This document shows, one piece after another, positions 22,087 to 33,019 of a stretch of DNA of 64,000 nt. The translations under genes and the position numbers were made by a program. Source of the stretch: Austropuccinia psidii (taxonomy: Eukaryota; Basidiomycota; Pucciniomycetes; Pucciniales; Sphaerophragmiaceae); NCBI GenBank assembly GCA_023105745.1, contig JALGQZ010000004.1, positions 37,772,437 to 37,836,436 of the forward strand, in the 5' to 3' direction. The notes below the pieces were generated by a model that was given only the letters and a program-made list of their open reading frames with translations, was not told the origin of the DNA and made no database searches. The stretch's first letter is position 1, and each line of letters opens with the position of its first letter.

Positions 22087-23992
22087 TGTAAGATGTGACT
22101 ATGAAACTGATGATAATATTACTAAGCCTGTTCTTATGAAATATAATAATAAAATATTATTATAACCACAATTAAATAATTAAAGAATTATTTCTTTCAC
22201 ATGTCAAACACTACTAGTTATTTTAACAGTGAGCAAGTAATTGTCTACAAGAATCAATTACAAGAAGAATTTAATAATAAAAACTTCTTTTATTAAAATA
22301 ATATAATTATTTGAATATATAATTATCTTTTGCAAGAATAATTATAGAGCTAATTCTTGAAGAAAAGTATTACTAGAGAAAAACTTTAAGAATTAAAGAT
22401 AAATGACTCACTAATACTCCAAAGAACTTATTGATAGATAAAAGTAGAGAAATTTGACATAGAATTGTGGATTTAAGAGATCAAAATGATTTATAGCAAG
22501 ATTACAACAATTTATAGTTGGATTCTATGATTTCATGTCTTTCTGATTGATTCTGAAAGATTTAAAACACTTAAGAATAGCTTAACTAATACTTACTTGT
22601 TGGTAACAATGATATAAAATGATAATAAGATGATGATATGGAAAAAACAGCAAGAGGAGGCCTCTTTTAAGTCAACAACAGCTCACAGAGGCGTGCCATG
22701 GAGCAAACTGAAAACCCAGTGTGTGAGAAAGGTTTAAACCCTTTTGGATTAGTACTTACATCATCTGTTGTCACATAAAATTGTCATAATTTCTTAATTG
22801 ATGCTTTTACGTGACTACCAACCTCAATATGGTTAAGAATAAAAGGAGTAAGATTTGTAAATCTTCTTTTATTCCAAATTAATCATTGATTTACCAAATT
22901 TATCAATGTTATTGACAATTTCACCACAGGTTGTATTTACTGTGAATTTTTGAAGATTCAGTGTTTCACATAGAATAACCAAAAATGGACTGTAAGTAAA
23001 ACTTTTAATTTTACTAGTAAAACTGTAATTCTGTTTGGTGTACAATAGATAATACAGTTCTCAATTGGTCCTGAAAGTTTCAGAAATATTCATTAAGAAT
23101 TGTATTTTTAATGAATTTTTGAGGTTTTTACCTCATTTCTACGTAGAATTGCAAATATCAGTGTTTGACTGGTTGCTATGAGGTAAATCAATGGATACTA
23201 GTCCAAAAAGGGTTTTAATTACTCTTTTGGGGTTTATCCATGGAAAGTCATTAGTAATTGACATGGTTACAGGAGTGTAAGTAGCTTTTTACCTCCTTGG
23301 CACATCAAAATAGCAGGTTATTTGCTATTTTCTGGTGTTTTACAGTAGTTGTAACTTGGTAACCAAGTTCCCAAAGAGGTTTAGTTTACCAATTGGGTCA
23401 AGATCAGCCATGGAACCAAGCTTTGGAGCTATCCACGCCTCTGGGGCCTCAGAAGTTGGGTGCCCTGGCTCTCTTTGATGTCTTTTGTCCCCCTTGCTTA
23501 TTTTTCACGTCAAAATAGAAATTTAAGCTTAAAGTGAGATATCCACTATGGGTGTACCAAAAGTGCATGTAAGAATACCATAATATTAAGTGCTCAAAAC
23601 ATGTATAACACTATTCTTAGTGTATATGTAACATGGGATTTCTCACTTTCCCATTATTTTAGCATAAAATCAAGAAAAACAAAAAATTTCACACATCTTT
23701 TATGTGGTATTAATGATGTGGTGTTGAAGTATTTTCCATATTACCACCTCAAAGAGTTAATTTGAGCTTATTCACTCTATGGAGCTACCCTAGGTGAATT
23801 TTTTTGTAGAATCCAAATCTGGCCTCAAATCCATGGATTTACTTACTCAATAAAAAGTTATTCATCTTTTCTGAAATCAAAAATGATGAATTTTAAATAT
23901 ATGCATGATTTGTTAGTTATGTATAATTGAAAATTTCTTTTTAAGATAATGGTGGCCTATTTGGGTATGTAAAATATACCTCAAGGCTAACA
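22087..23992 (-). repeat. 3' LTR of element 3 (family B)
   Basis: It is 1906 bp long. On the plus strand it reads TGTAAGATG...GGCTAACA. Compared with the other LTR it lacks about 20 bp near 22,124 (ATTAATCAACAGTACTATG). Just outside it, 23,993-24,003 is the complement of a purine run (GGTGGGAGGGA), the likely polypurine tract. Confidence 0.95.
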
Positions 23993-24132
23993 TTCCCTCC
24001 CACCAAAAAATAAAATTGTACTACAATTTTATTAGTGATAAAAGAATAAGGCCCCAAAGGGGGTTAATGTCCACTGTCAAACCTCTTTACATTACTCAGA
24101 TCAAGTAATTTAAAGCACATTTATAGACATAT

Positions 24133-26637
24133 TCAGGCTTGTGGCCTTCTTTCATGTCTAAATCTTCTTGAGAGTTTATCTGAGTCAGGTATTTCTGATT
24201 CTGCCATCCATTCATCTTCATGTACTGGATTTCTATATCTGACAAGATATTCTCTTTGATTTTTACCCCTAAGTCTCCTTTCTTTAATGACTTTCTTTAT
24301 CTTCTTGTCTTCATTCTGTTCCACAGGTGGTGCAGTTAAAGGAGTTGTGTTCCTTAAAGGAAACAATTCTTTATCAGCTGGTTGATAAGGCTTTATCAAG
24401 CTGACTGGAAAGGTGGGGTGTTTATTTTCCAATTCACCACTCAATTCCACTTGAACTGCATTGGTTTCATGTAAGGCAACAATAACAAAAGGTCCTACAT
24501 AAGAATCTTTAAGTTTCTTTGGGCCTTTGATATTATTAAAATTCAAGGTTGAAACTAAAGCCAAGTCCCCTACTTTGAAGTCTGGTACTTTATGACTCTT
24601 GTCCCACTTCTGTTTTTCATGATCAAAAGCATAATCCATACTCTGTTTTGCATGATGTTTTACTTTGTCAAGCATTATTTTGAAGCTGGAAGCTGTAGGA
24701 TGAATGTCAATCAAGTCTTTCCTCAGTGTGTCTGCTGGGAGTCTTGGATTCCATCCTTTTGCTAACATAGCAGGAGTTTGTCCTGTGGAAGAATGGACTG
24801 ATGTCTTATATGCCAATTCTAATGCAGGTATCAGAGTGCACCAGTCATGGGTAAAGCCATCTGAGTCTTTGAATTCTAATCCATAAGCACAAAATCTCCT
24901 GATCATGTCCTCTAAAGTTTGAATCATCCTCTCTGCTAGCCCATCTGTCTGAGGGTGATATGCTGTAGAGAATGATAACTTAGTCCCAAACAATCTATGA
25001 AGATTGGTCCAAAGTGCAGATGTGAATTTAGGATCTCTTTCACTTATGATATTCTTAAATGATCCTGTATGAGAAATAACTCTACTCCATAAAAGAAGAG
25101 CTGTATCCATAGCAGTGTCATCTTTATGACATGGTAAGAATATGGGAGTTTTGCTATATCTGTCTACTATGACTAAACAAGCATTATAACTTCTGTCACC
25201 ACTTGGAGGAATTGGTGTGACCCAATCCATGTGAACAACTTCCCATGGGGATTTTGGTTCTTGAATATGGGTCATAAGTCCAAATTTCTTGCCTGTACTC
25301 CTGTTTGCTTTTTGGCATCTTTCACAGGTATGGCAATATTCAATGGTTTCTTTTCTCCAAGATGGCCACCATGCACAGTTCTTCACTTCTTCAAGTGTTT
25401 CGTCTTCTGACAGGTGTCCAGAGTAGATACTATCATGACATTCATGAAGAATGGTATTGATAGGTCATCTACTGCACAATATCATAACACAAGAATGTTT
25501 TGTTCTGTGGTAAATGATCCCATCAAACAAGTGAAATCTTCCTTCAGAATAGGATTTTTTCCAAACTTCATCAAGTGCATTAACTAAAGATGTGTTCTTG
25601 CAGTCTTTATCTAATAAAGAAGTCAAGATATAGAAATTCTTGTCTTGTTTATAAGATTATCTGACCTCCTCAAAGAATTCAGTCCCAATATCAGTTATGT
25701 TAATTACTTCAATTGGAATCTGTGGTTCAGCTTCCAAAGGTACATAAGCTGGGTTATCAGGGGTGTTGGCTAAATCCCATCTACTAAGTCCATCAGCATT
25801 CTTGTGAATGTTTCCTGCTTTATGAACTATAGTCATGTTTCCTTTATATTATTGAATAGCTATTTTCCATCTCAACATATGGCTGTTGGGAGTTTTCATG
25901 TTAAGAAGTGATTTTACTGCATAACAGTCAGTTATCACTTCAAAAACACTGCCATCAAGGTAATAGTGTAATTTCTCAAGTGCCCATACCAAACATAAGC
26001 ACTCCATTGGGCTTGCACCATATCTGGCTTCTGTTGGTTTGATTTGTCTTGAGATGTGACAAACTGGTCCTTCTGTAGGTTTGTCATCAATAATTTGGAC
26101 TTGATGTAGGTCTGCCCCTAATCCATCTCCACATGCATCAATGTACAACTTAAAAGGAATATTCCAGTCAGGCATGAGGAGTAAAGGTGCTTCTGTAAGG
26201 GCTTTCTTTATCTTCTCATAAGCTTTAATTCTCTCCTGTGCCATCTCAAATACAGTCTGTTGATCACAGATTCTATAGAGTGATTTGGCTAGAATTGCAA
26301 AGTCTTTTAAGTGTTGCCTATAGTAACTAGCAAATCCAAGAAAAGACATCATTTCTTTTTTATTCTGGGGTATTGGTTTAAGTAGCAGTGCTGCCACTTT
26401 ATTCTTGTCAATGCCCAAGCTCAAACCAGAAACAACATGTCCTAATGCTTTAAGTTGTTCAAAAACAAAGTTGCATTTCTTAAGTGAAATTTTTATATTC
26501 ACTTCTGCAACTTTGTGAAGTACTTTTGCGAGTCTTTCAAGGTGCAAAGACCATGAATCAGAACATATAATAATATCATCAATATAAATGATAAGCCATC
26601 CTTCAGACAATTCTGTGGGGAAGATGGTATTCATCAT
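24133..26637 (-). pseudogene. pol: Pol of family B element 3, second part: RT palm to integrase and chromodomain-like tail
   Basis: This continues the frame of the upstream ORF after a TAG at 26,641-26,643. The reverse transcriptase catalytic box YIDD is at about 26,575-26,586, and RNase H follows ([11 protein letters not shown], about 26,130). Further in-frame stops are TAA at 25,846-25,848, TAA near 25,660 and TGA near 25,465. From 25,386 the integrase is open for 417 codons: zinc CxxC (residues 21-24), first catalytic Asp in MDWVT (residue 54), and Glu in [11 protein letters not shown]. The second catalytic Asp, expected in the SDRDPKF motif, is Glu (SERDPKF, residue 116, codon 25,039-25,041). 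The C-terminus has a GPF/Y-type module (YVGPFVIV) and a chromodomain-like tail (YLVRYRNPVHEDEWM). Each stop is a single substitution. Confidence 0.93.
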
Positions 26638-26643
26638 TCTTTG

Positions 26644-29600
26644 CTAATGAGATGGAGCATTCTTAATGCCAAATGGCATTCTAAGATACTCATAAATACC
26701 ACAGTGAGTGATAATTCTAAGTAATCTCTTAGCTTTAGGCGTCAAAGCATTTTGATGGAAGCCTTTCAATGCATCCATTGATGTTAAATACTTGGCTTTA
26801 GACAATTGAGTCAAGGTGTCTTGGATTCTAGGGATTGGATACCTATCTGGAACTGTGTAGGTATTCAAAGCTCTAAAATTTCCAACCATTCTTGACTTAT
26901 CATTATGCCAAGCAATGATAACAGGTGTTGTCACTTCAACCTCTTCATTATGGCCTACTTTTCTTAGTACACCAAGTTGAATTAACTCTTGGATATGTTT
27001 CTCCAAGGCTTCTCTAGGTCTGGGACTGGCTGGATAAGCTGGTCTTCTAAGTACTGGGGGATATGGTCTGTCAATATTAAGAGTAATATCAACTTCATGT
27101 CCTCTTATAGCACCTAATGGTTCATTATCAGAGGCAAATGCAGTATTGTATGTGTGTAACACATCAATAAGTTCATTCCTCATTTTTGGTGACAATGATG
27201 GATTAATTTGTGCTTCAACAAGTTGTGTGGTCACAAATTCTTCCGTATAAGTATCTTTCTCAGAAGATACTACTGATATTTGCTTTGGCATATTGGAGAA
27301 AGCAAATTTCTTTCTTCTGTTTTCTCCAATTGTGAAATATCTGTCTTTATGGTTATTGATATCAATACCATAAATACTTAAGTAATCATTTCCAAGAATG
27401 ACATGTTGAGATGTGCAGTTGTCCATTACTACAACCTCAGCTTTTATTCTTATACTTCCTGTTGGATGGGGAAATACAAGAATAGAGTCTAATATACCCA
27501 AAGGGTACATATTGGTACTGGCACTACTGAATTGTACACCTTCTATTGGTAATAAATGGGTTTTCCATTCAGGAAGTATAGCTTGGAGATAATTTTTGCC
27601 TACACAAGTGCAAAATGCTCCTGTATCAAAATTGACTTTGGCTTCAACATCATTCATCAGAATGGATGTGATACAAGATGCTCCAGCAGTATAACCTTTT
27701 CCTCTAGCAGGTTTGGTTTTACACATTCTGGCATCCTGAACATTAATCAGGTTGTAGCAATCTTCACTATACTGTGGAAAATGAGTATGTACTTCAGTGA
27801 CCTCAAAGAAAGCTGTGATGTTTTCAATGGGATAGTCCTCCACTGGTGTATCTTCAGAGATTGTAGAGTCTTGATCAGATTCCTCCTTCTCTCCAGTACA
27901 CTGAATGTCCTCAATGAATTGAACCTCATTGATTTTTGTCCTCTTAGTGCAAGTGTTGGCTAAATGTGAAGTGCTTCCACATTTATGACCCTTCAAGACA
28001 GGTTTTTCTGGTCTCTTATCCTCTCTGGGAATCTTAGAGGTCATCTTGGATTCTGTTGGGATTTTAGACCAAGTTTTACCAATTCTTGTTCTGGCAATGA
28101 TATCTTCCATAGCATTAATGTAGTCTTCTGTTGAACAGGGTTCCACACATCTGCTTTTGATAACATGTGCCAAATCTCCTCCACACTTCCTTAATATTTT
28201 CATATTAATCATAGTGTCAGACATATCTGGTTGTAAAGCAGATAATCTGTCTTTTTGTTTGAACAACCAAGTAAGTGGTTTATCTTTCTCTGAGTTAAAA
28301 ATGGCACTTTCAAAGGCATTTTCCATTTTAAACCTCCAAGAATTGTTGGCCCATTTGGTAATCACTTCAGATTTCCACCAAGACCAATCATGTATACCAT
28401 GGTCAATCCTCATTTTGTAATACCATTTCTTTGCAGTTCTGGTAAACAGACAGTGCAATTTACCCACTATGATTTCATCAGGTATATTAAAGTCTTCTTG
28501 CAACATATCAATAGTCCTGATGAATTCAATATGGTTGTATTCTCCTTCACCAGAGGATGTTGGCCATTCCTCTATTTTGGGAATATCTCTTGCAGAGTAG
28601 GCGTTTTCTCCTAAGAATGGGGTGAGACTTTCTTTAACAGAAAGTTTTTCTTCAGTTAAAGGTGTAGAATGTCTTGGCATATGTGGTTCATGATTCTTAT
28701 GAATTTGTTCCACACTTGCAATTATTTCATTCTTCAACTTCTGCCTTTCACTGTCACTTTTAGCTAAGTGTATAGCAAATTGATTGGTATTCTCAACAAT
28801 TTTCAAGACTTGGTCTTGTAGAGTTGTAAGTTGATCATTCACCTTAAAAATGGAAAGATCTTCCATCTCATCATGCTGAACTTGGTACATGTTTTCAATT
28901 CTTTTGCAAGAATTGGTAATTGAGTCAAGTTTGGCATTTGTCACTTGGTGCAATTCAATGTATTTCTTGTCATTTTTCTTTAATTCAACTATATGTGATG
29001 CAATTTTGGTTAATCTTCCATCACATTTACCAATTTCTCCATTAATACTAGTTTGTACACCAATTATTTGCGTGGAAAGTTTCTTTTCATCCTTTCCTGC
29101 TCCTTGGCTGTGAATTGCATCAGAGTTCTGGCCATATTGAAGACACTGTCCACGGCTGAAGGCTCCAATTTGGGGATCCTGTACCCCTGTGGGTAAGGTC
29201 TGTGCCAATTGGCTTTGCCTTTTCCTTTGCCTTGATGGTTCTTGGGACCTTTCTGCCTCTTCTGAGGTCCCTTGGGCTTGTCCTTGGACACTTCTGGAGC
29301 TGGTTTGGAGCTGGTAGACGCCACTGGTGCCTCTGTCTCCAAAGCTGGAGTCATTTCCAACTCTTTCTTCTGGTCTATGGATAAAAGACTTTGGTTCTTC
29401 AACCAATTCTTTATCTTTTTGACCTTGTCTTTGCAAGACAGGGGGCTCCAACCTCCTAAAAGTTCTATGGTCTTCTCCTGACCCAGAAAGCTCTTGATGT
29501 GTAAGTAGGAGTTCATGGCCCCCTGCCAAAGGCTTGGGCAGATTTCCCACTCTTCCTCCTTGGCTGCTCTGAACAAATTTTTGTACTGGCATTGATATAT

Positions 29601-29841
29601 TTCTATAGCTGCCACCTGGAAGTGGTTCAACCCTGGAAATAATATCATGAATTAGTTCAAGCTCAGAATTCATGTCAAAATCTGTTGGTACAGACCTTGG
29701 GGAATGGGGGGCAACTCTGGCATCCTCCAGATGTGTCTTTATTGTGGAAGATTTGGCACTTCTGGATTTGGTCTTGCCTCTTCTTTGTCCACATCCATCT
29801 GGTTGGACTGAATAGTTGCTTCCATTTATGGTATGCACCAT
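26644..29841 (-). CDS. gag-pol: Gag-protease-RT fused frame of family B element 3
   Basis: An open frame of more than 1060 codons; the first ATG is at 29,841 (MVHTINGSN). The N-terminal third is gag: a Gln/Ser/Arg-rich start, a long helical stretch likely to form coiled coils (about residues 240-370), then a capsid-like region with WYYKMR and WSWWKSEVITKWANN. The zinc knuckle near 27,990 reads GHKCGSTSHLANTC, with its first cysteine apparently lost. The aspartic protease follows (FDTGAFC, about residue 735), then the reverse transcriptase thumb and fingers (GNFRALNTY; MDALKGFHQ; RMPFGIKNAP), ending at a TAG where relatives have Tyr. Gag and pol share one frame without a stop between them, unlike family A. 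An upstream minus-strand exon (about 30,053-29,890) may be spliced to it. Confidence 0.9.
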   Translation of the reverse strand: MVHTINGSNYSVQPDGCGQRRGKTKSRSAKSSTIKTHLEDARVAPHSPRSVPTDFDMNSELELIHDIISRVEPLPGGSYRNISMPVQKFVQSSQGGRVGNLPKPLAGGHELLLTHQELSGSGEDHRTFRRLEPPVLQRQGQKDKELVEEPKSFIHRPEERVGNDSSFGDRGTSGVYQLQTSSRSVQGQAQGTSEEAERSQEPSRQRKRQSQLAQTLPTGVQDPQIGAFSRGQCLQYGQNSDAIHSQGAGKDEKKLSTQIIGVQTSINGEIGKCDGRLTKIASHIVELKKNDKKYIELHQVTNAKLDSITNSCKRIENMYQVQHDEMEDLSIFKVNDQLTTLQDQVLKIVENTNQFAIHLAKSDSERQKLKNEIIASVEQIHKNHEPHMPRHSTPLTEEKLSVKESLTPFLGENAYSARDIPKIEEWPTSSGEGEYNHIEFIRTIDMLQEDFNIPDEIIVGKLHCLFTRTAKKWYYKMRIDHGIHDWSWWKSEVITKWANNSWRFKMENAFESAIFNSEKDKPLTWLFKQKDRLSALQPDMSDTMINMKILRKCGGDLAHVIKSRCVEPCSTEDYINAMEDIIARTRIGKTWSKIPTESKMTSKIPREDKRPEKPVLKGHKCGSTSHLANTCTKRTKINEVQFIEDIQCTGEKEESDQDSTISEDTPVEDYPIENITAFFEVTEVHTHFPQYSEDCYNLINVQDARMCKTKPARGKGYTAGASCITSILMNDVEAKVNFDTGAFCTCVGKNYLQAILPEWKTHLLPIEGVQFSSASTNMYPLGILDSILVFPHPTGSIRIKAEVVVMDNCTSQHVILGNDYLSIYGIDINNHKDRYFTIGENRRKKFAFSNMPKQISVVSSEKDTYTEEFVTTQLVEAQINPSLSPKMRNELIDVLHTYNTAFASDNEPLGAIRGHEVDITLNIDRPYPPVLRRPAYPASPRPREALEKHIQELIQLGVLRKVGHNEEVEVTTPVIIAWHNDKSRMVGNFRALNTYTVPDRYPIPRIQDTLTQLSKAKYLTSMDALKGFHQNALTPKAKRLLRIITHCGIYEYLRMPFGIKNAPSH

Positions 29842-29843
29842 TT

Positions 29844-30053
29844 TCACGTTAATTTAAAGATAAAAAGGTGAAAATATAAGATAAAATACACACCTTTTGG
29901 TGGTAATTTAGCTTTTTCTGAGTTAAATAAGGTGCCTCTTTTAGCAATTTGCACCTCAATACTTTCTTCAGATTCTGCTTCTGAAGATTCAGGACTAGTG
30001 ATGTATCTTTTACTGAGTCTGTTGCCAGCTGCACAGTACTTGATTACAGACAC
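29844..30053 (-). other. Possible 5' exon or upstream ORF of family B gag
   Basis: A short minus-strand frame (IKYCAAGNRLSKRYITSPESSEAESEE...) ends in PPK followed by GTGTGT, a plausible splice donor, about 50 bp before the gag ATG. The same segment, with the SKRYI/TSP tract, is recognisable in the outermost element at about 34,160-34,240. Conservation in both copies suggests it is part of the encoded protein through splicing. The acceptor is not clear by eye. Confidence 0.4.
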
Positions 30054-30419
30054 TTTAAGGAGAAAATATGATAAAAGAAATTATTTTTATGATTTAAGAT
30101 ATTTTAAAAGATTTTTTATAAGTTTTATTATTTTTTGATATTAAAAGAAAATATTCTTTTCAAAGAAACAAGTATTAAAATTTAAGAATTTGAATAAAAA
30201 ATTAAGTCAGAGTAACTCAAAGAATAATTTTATAAGTTTTTGGATGTGAAAAAGCCACATGTAAAAACAATACAAAATTAAACCAAATTCCTCAATGAAA
30301 TAATATTTGAAGACAATTTCAAAATTAAAAATAATTTTTTCTTCAAATTGAAGAAAAAAAATATTAAATTAATATATTTTAGAACTTAAAAATATATTAA
30401 TTAAGGGTACAAGGTTCAA

Positions 30420-30543
30420 AAACCACCGCCAGGCCCCCAAATGTAAGATGTGGTAGGTATGGTGGTTTTTTAGAACACAAAAATGAAGTCTAGAATATGA
30501 TTATATCCAAAACTCTGGTTACAATCACGGCCAGGTACCCAAA
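30420..30543 (-). other. Family B leader with duplicated primer-site-like motif
   Basis: On the minus strand, directly after the LTR end, the sequence reads TTTGGGTACCTGGCCGTGAT. About 100 bp further in, a second LTR-end-like plus motif occurs (CTTACA then TTTGGGGGCCTGGCGG). The outermost element has the same two-copy arrangement (about 34,620-34,635 and 34,720-34,734), and D has one at 46,637. This is likely the tRNA primer-binding region, but I cannot name the tRNA. Confidence 0.55.
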
Positions 30544-32466
30544 TGTAAGATGTGACTATGAAACTGATGATAATATTACTATTAATCAACAGTACTATGC
30601 CTGTTCTTATGAAATATAATAATAAAATATTATTATAACCACAATTAAATAATTAAAGAATTATTTCTTTCACATGTCAAACACTACTAGTGATTTTGAC
30701 AGTGAGAAAGTAATTGTCTACAAGAATCAATTACAAGAAGAATTTAATAATAAAAACTTCTTTTATTAAAATAATATAATTATTTTAATATATAATTATC
30801 TTTTGCAAGAATAATTATAAAGCTAATTCTTGAAGAAAACTATTACTAGAGAAAAACTTTAAGAATTAAAGATAAATGACTCACTAATACTCCAAAGAAC
30901 TTATTGATAGATAAAAGTAGAGAAATTTGACATAGAATTGTGGATTTAAGAGATCAAAATGATTTATAGCAAGATTACAACAATTTGTAGTTGGATTCTA
31001 TGATTTCATGTCTTTCTGATTGATTCTGAAAGATTTAAAACACTTAAGAATAGCTTAACTAATACTTACTTGTTGGTAACAATGATATAAAATGATAATA
31101 AGATGATGATACGGAAAAATCAGCAAGAGGAGGCCTCTTTTAAGTCAACAACAGCTCACAGAGGCCTGCCATGGAGCAAACTGAAAAACCAGTGAGTGAG
31201 AAAGCTTTAAACCCTTTTGGATTAGTACTTACATCATCTGTTGTCACATAAAATTGTCATAATTTCTTAATTGATGCTTTTACGTGACTACCAACCTCAA
31301 TATGGTTAAGAATAAAAGGAGTAAGATTTTTAAATCTTCTTTTATTCCAAATTAATCATTGATTTACCAAATTTATCAAAGGTATTGACCATTTCATCAC
31401 AGGTTGTATTTACTGTGAATTTTTGAAGATTCAGTGTTTCACGTAGAATAACCAAAAATGGACTGTAAGTAAAACTTTTAATTTTACTAGTAAAACTGTA
31501 ATTGTTTTTGGTTGTACCATAGATAATACAGTTCTAAATTGGTCCTGAAACCTTCAGAAAGATTCATTAAGAATTGTATTTTTAATGAATTTTTGAGGTT
31601 TTTACCTCATTTCTACGTAGAATTGCAAATATCAGTGTTTGACTGGTTGCTATGAGGTAAATCAATGGATACTAGTCCAAGAAGGGTTTGAATTACTCTT
31701 TTGGGGTCTATCCATGGAAATTCGTTAGTAATTGACATGGTTACAGGAGTGTAAGTAGATTTTTACCTCCTTGGCACGTCAAAATAGCAGGTTATTTGCT
31801 ATTTTCTGGTGTTTTGCAGTAGTTGTAACTTGGTAACCAAGTTCCCAAAGAGATTTAGTTTACCAATTGGGTCAAGATCAGCCATGGAACCAAGCTTTGG
31901 AGCTATCCACGCCTCTGGGGCCTCAGAAGTTGGGTACCCTGGCTCTCTTTGATGTCTTTTGTCCCCCTTGCTTATTTTTCACGTCAAAATAGAAATTTAA
32001 GCTTAAAGTGAGATATCCACTATGGGTGTACCAAAAGTGCATGTAATAATACCATAATATTAAGTGCTCAAAACATGTATAACACTATTCTTAGTGTATA
32101 TGTAACATGGGATTTCTCACTTTCCCATTATTTTAGCATAAAATCAAGAAAAACAAAAAATTTCACGGATCTTTTATGTGGTATTAATGATGTGGTGTTG
32201 AAGTATTTTCCATATTACCACCTCAAAGAGTTAATTTGAGCTTATTCACTCTATGGAGCTACCCTAGGTGAATTTTTGTGTAGAATCCAAATCTGGCCTT
32301 AAATTGATGGATTTACTTACTCAATAAAAAGTTATTCATCTTTTCTGAAATCAAAAATGATGAATTTTAAATATATGCATGATTTATGAGTTATGTATAA
32401 TTCAAAATTTCTTTTTAAGATAATTGTGGCCTATTTGGGTATGTAAAATATACCTCAAGGCTCACA
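30544..32466 (-). repeat. 5' LTR of element 3 (family B)
   Basis: It is 1923 bp long; on the plus strand it reads TGTAAGATG...GGCTCACA. It aligns with 22,087-23,992 along its full length. The element 1 LTR resumes after it with TTGTCACTCAAGACC. Confidence 0.95.
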
Positions 32467-33019
32467 TTGTCACTCAAGACCACCACATCTCTTGTACAGG
32501 TTCTGTACAGCCATACAGGAACTGTATCAGCCAGACTCAATTCAACCATTAATCATCCTCATAAGAAGTCTCTGTCTGGATCAGGGCTGGTGATTATCAC
32601 ATATACAAGCCCCTCTTTCTCCCCCCTTGGGACTTTTCCCCAGTTCATTGATTTAGTTTATTTATTATTTTAGAAATAGTCTTATCCTTATTTGGGGTAT
32701 TATATTTGTTTAACTTTAAGTTAGTCTCTGCATGTTCCTTCTTTGCCTGTACCGTATGAGTTTGGTGGCCATATCCTTATTAACCCTTCTCTTTGTATTT
32801 TGACAGGTTGAAACAGTGGAATTGGACTTGTTTGTGGTTGGCTCTTTTACTCCTTACTCTTATTTTTTTGTTGCTGCTTTCTTATATTTCTTTATTTAGT
32901 AATTTCATCTCATTACACTCTTAAGTGTGTTTTCCATTTACCATATCTTGAGCCCTGCCTAAGTAAGTCCCAGTTTACTGAGTGCCAGGCCCTCTTCACT
33001 TAGAAGAGCCCCTGTGACA
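32467..33019 (+). repeat. 3' LTR of element 1, right part
   Basis: It continues the family A LTR from TCACTCAAGACCACCAC to CCTGTGACA. With 21,870-22,086 it makes about 765 bp. The AATGG that follows is the target duplication of element 1. Confidence 0.93.

Larger units (their letters stand above)
22087..32466 (-). mobile_element. Family B Ty3/gypsy element 3, nearly intact, inserted in element 1 3' LTR
   Basis: This is a complete element of 10.4 kb, transcribed from the minus strand, flanked by TTATC/TTGTC. It has a 5' LTR (30,544-32,466), a leader with a primer-site-like motif, gag-pol in one long frame, a polypurine tract and a 3' LTR (22,087-23,992). The LTRs are very similar: about six substitutions in the first 300 bp plus a small deletion near 22,124. 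Pol has only a few point stops and one catalytic substitution. It looks like the youngest of the three insertions within element 1. Confidence 0.95.
1093..33019 (+). mobile_element. Family A chromovirus element 1 (Ty3/gypsy), whole span with three nested insertions
   Basis: The element begins TGTAACAACC at 1093 and ends CCTGTGACA at 33,019. It is flanked by an exact 5-bp duplication, AATGG (1088-1092 and 33,020-33,024). In order it has a 5' LTR, leader, gag, pol with a C-terminal chromodomain, an antisense gene, a 3' non-coding tract, a polypurine tract and a 3' LTR. It is interrupted by element 2 (5936-15,498), a solo family B LTR (19,724-21,627) and element 3 (22,087-32,466). Subtracting these and their duplications leaves about 10.07 kb. 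Gag and pol are full of stops and frameshifts. Its two LTRs differ more than those of the elements inserted into it, which fits its being older. Confidence 0.93.

Noticed and set aside
24133..26643. RIP-type (C to T) mutation as the source of stops
   Set aside because: The pol stops seen here include Glu to TAA and Tyr to TAG changes, which need transversions; no C-to-T bias is visible by eye.
27556..27963. Forward ORF of 135 codons opposite family B gag-pol
   Set aside because: It is a shadow of the minus-strand gag-protease frame; no start context or second copy supports it.
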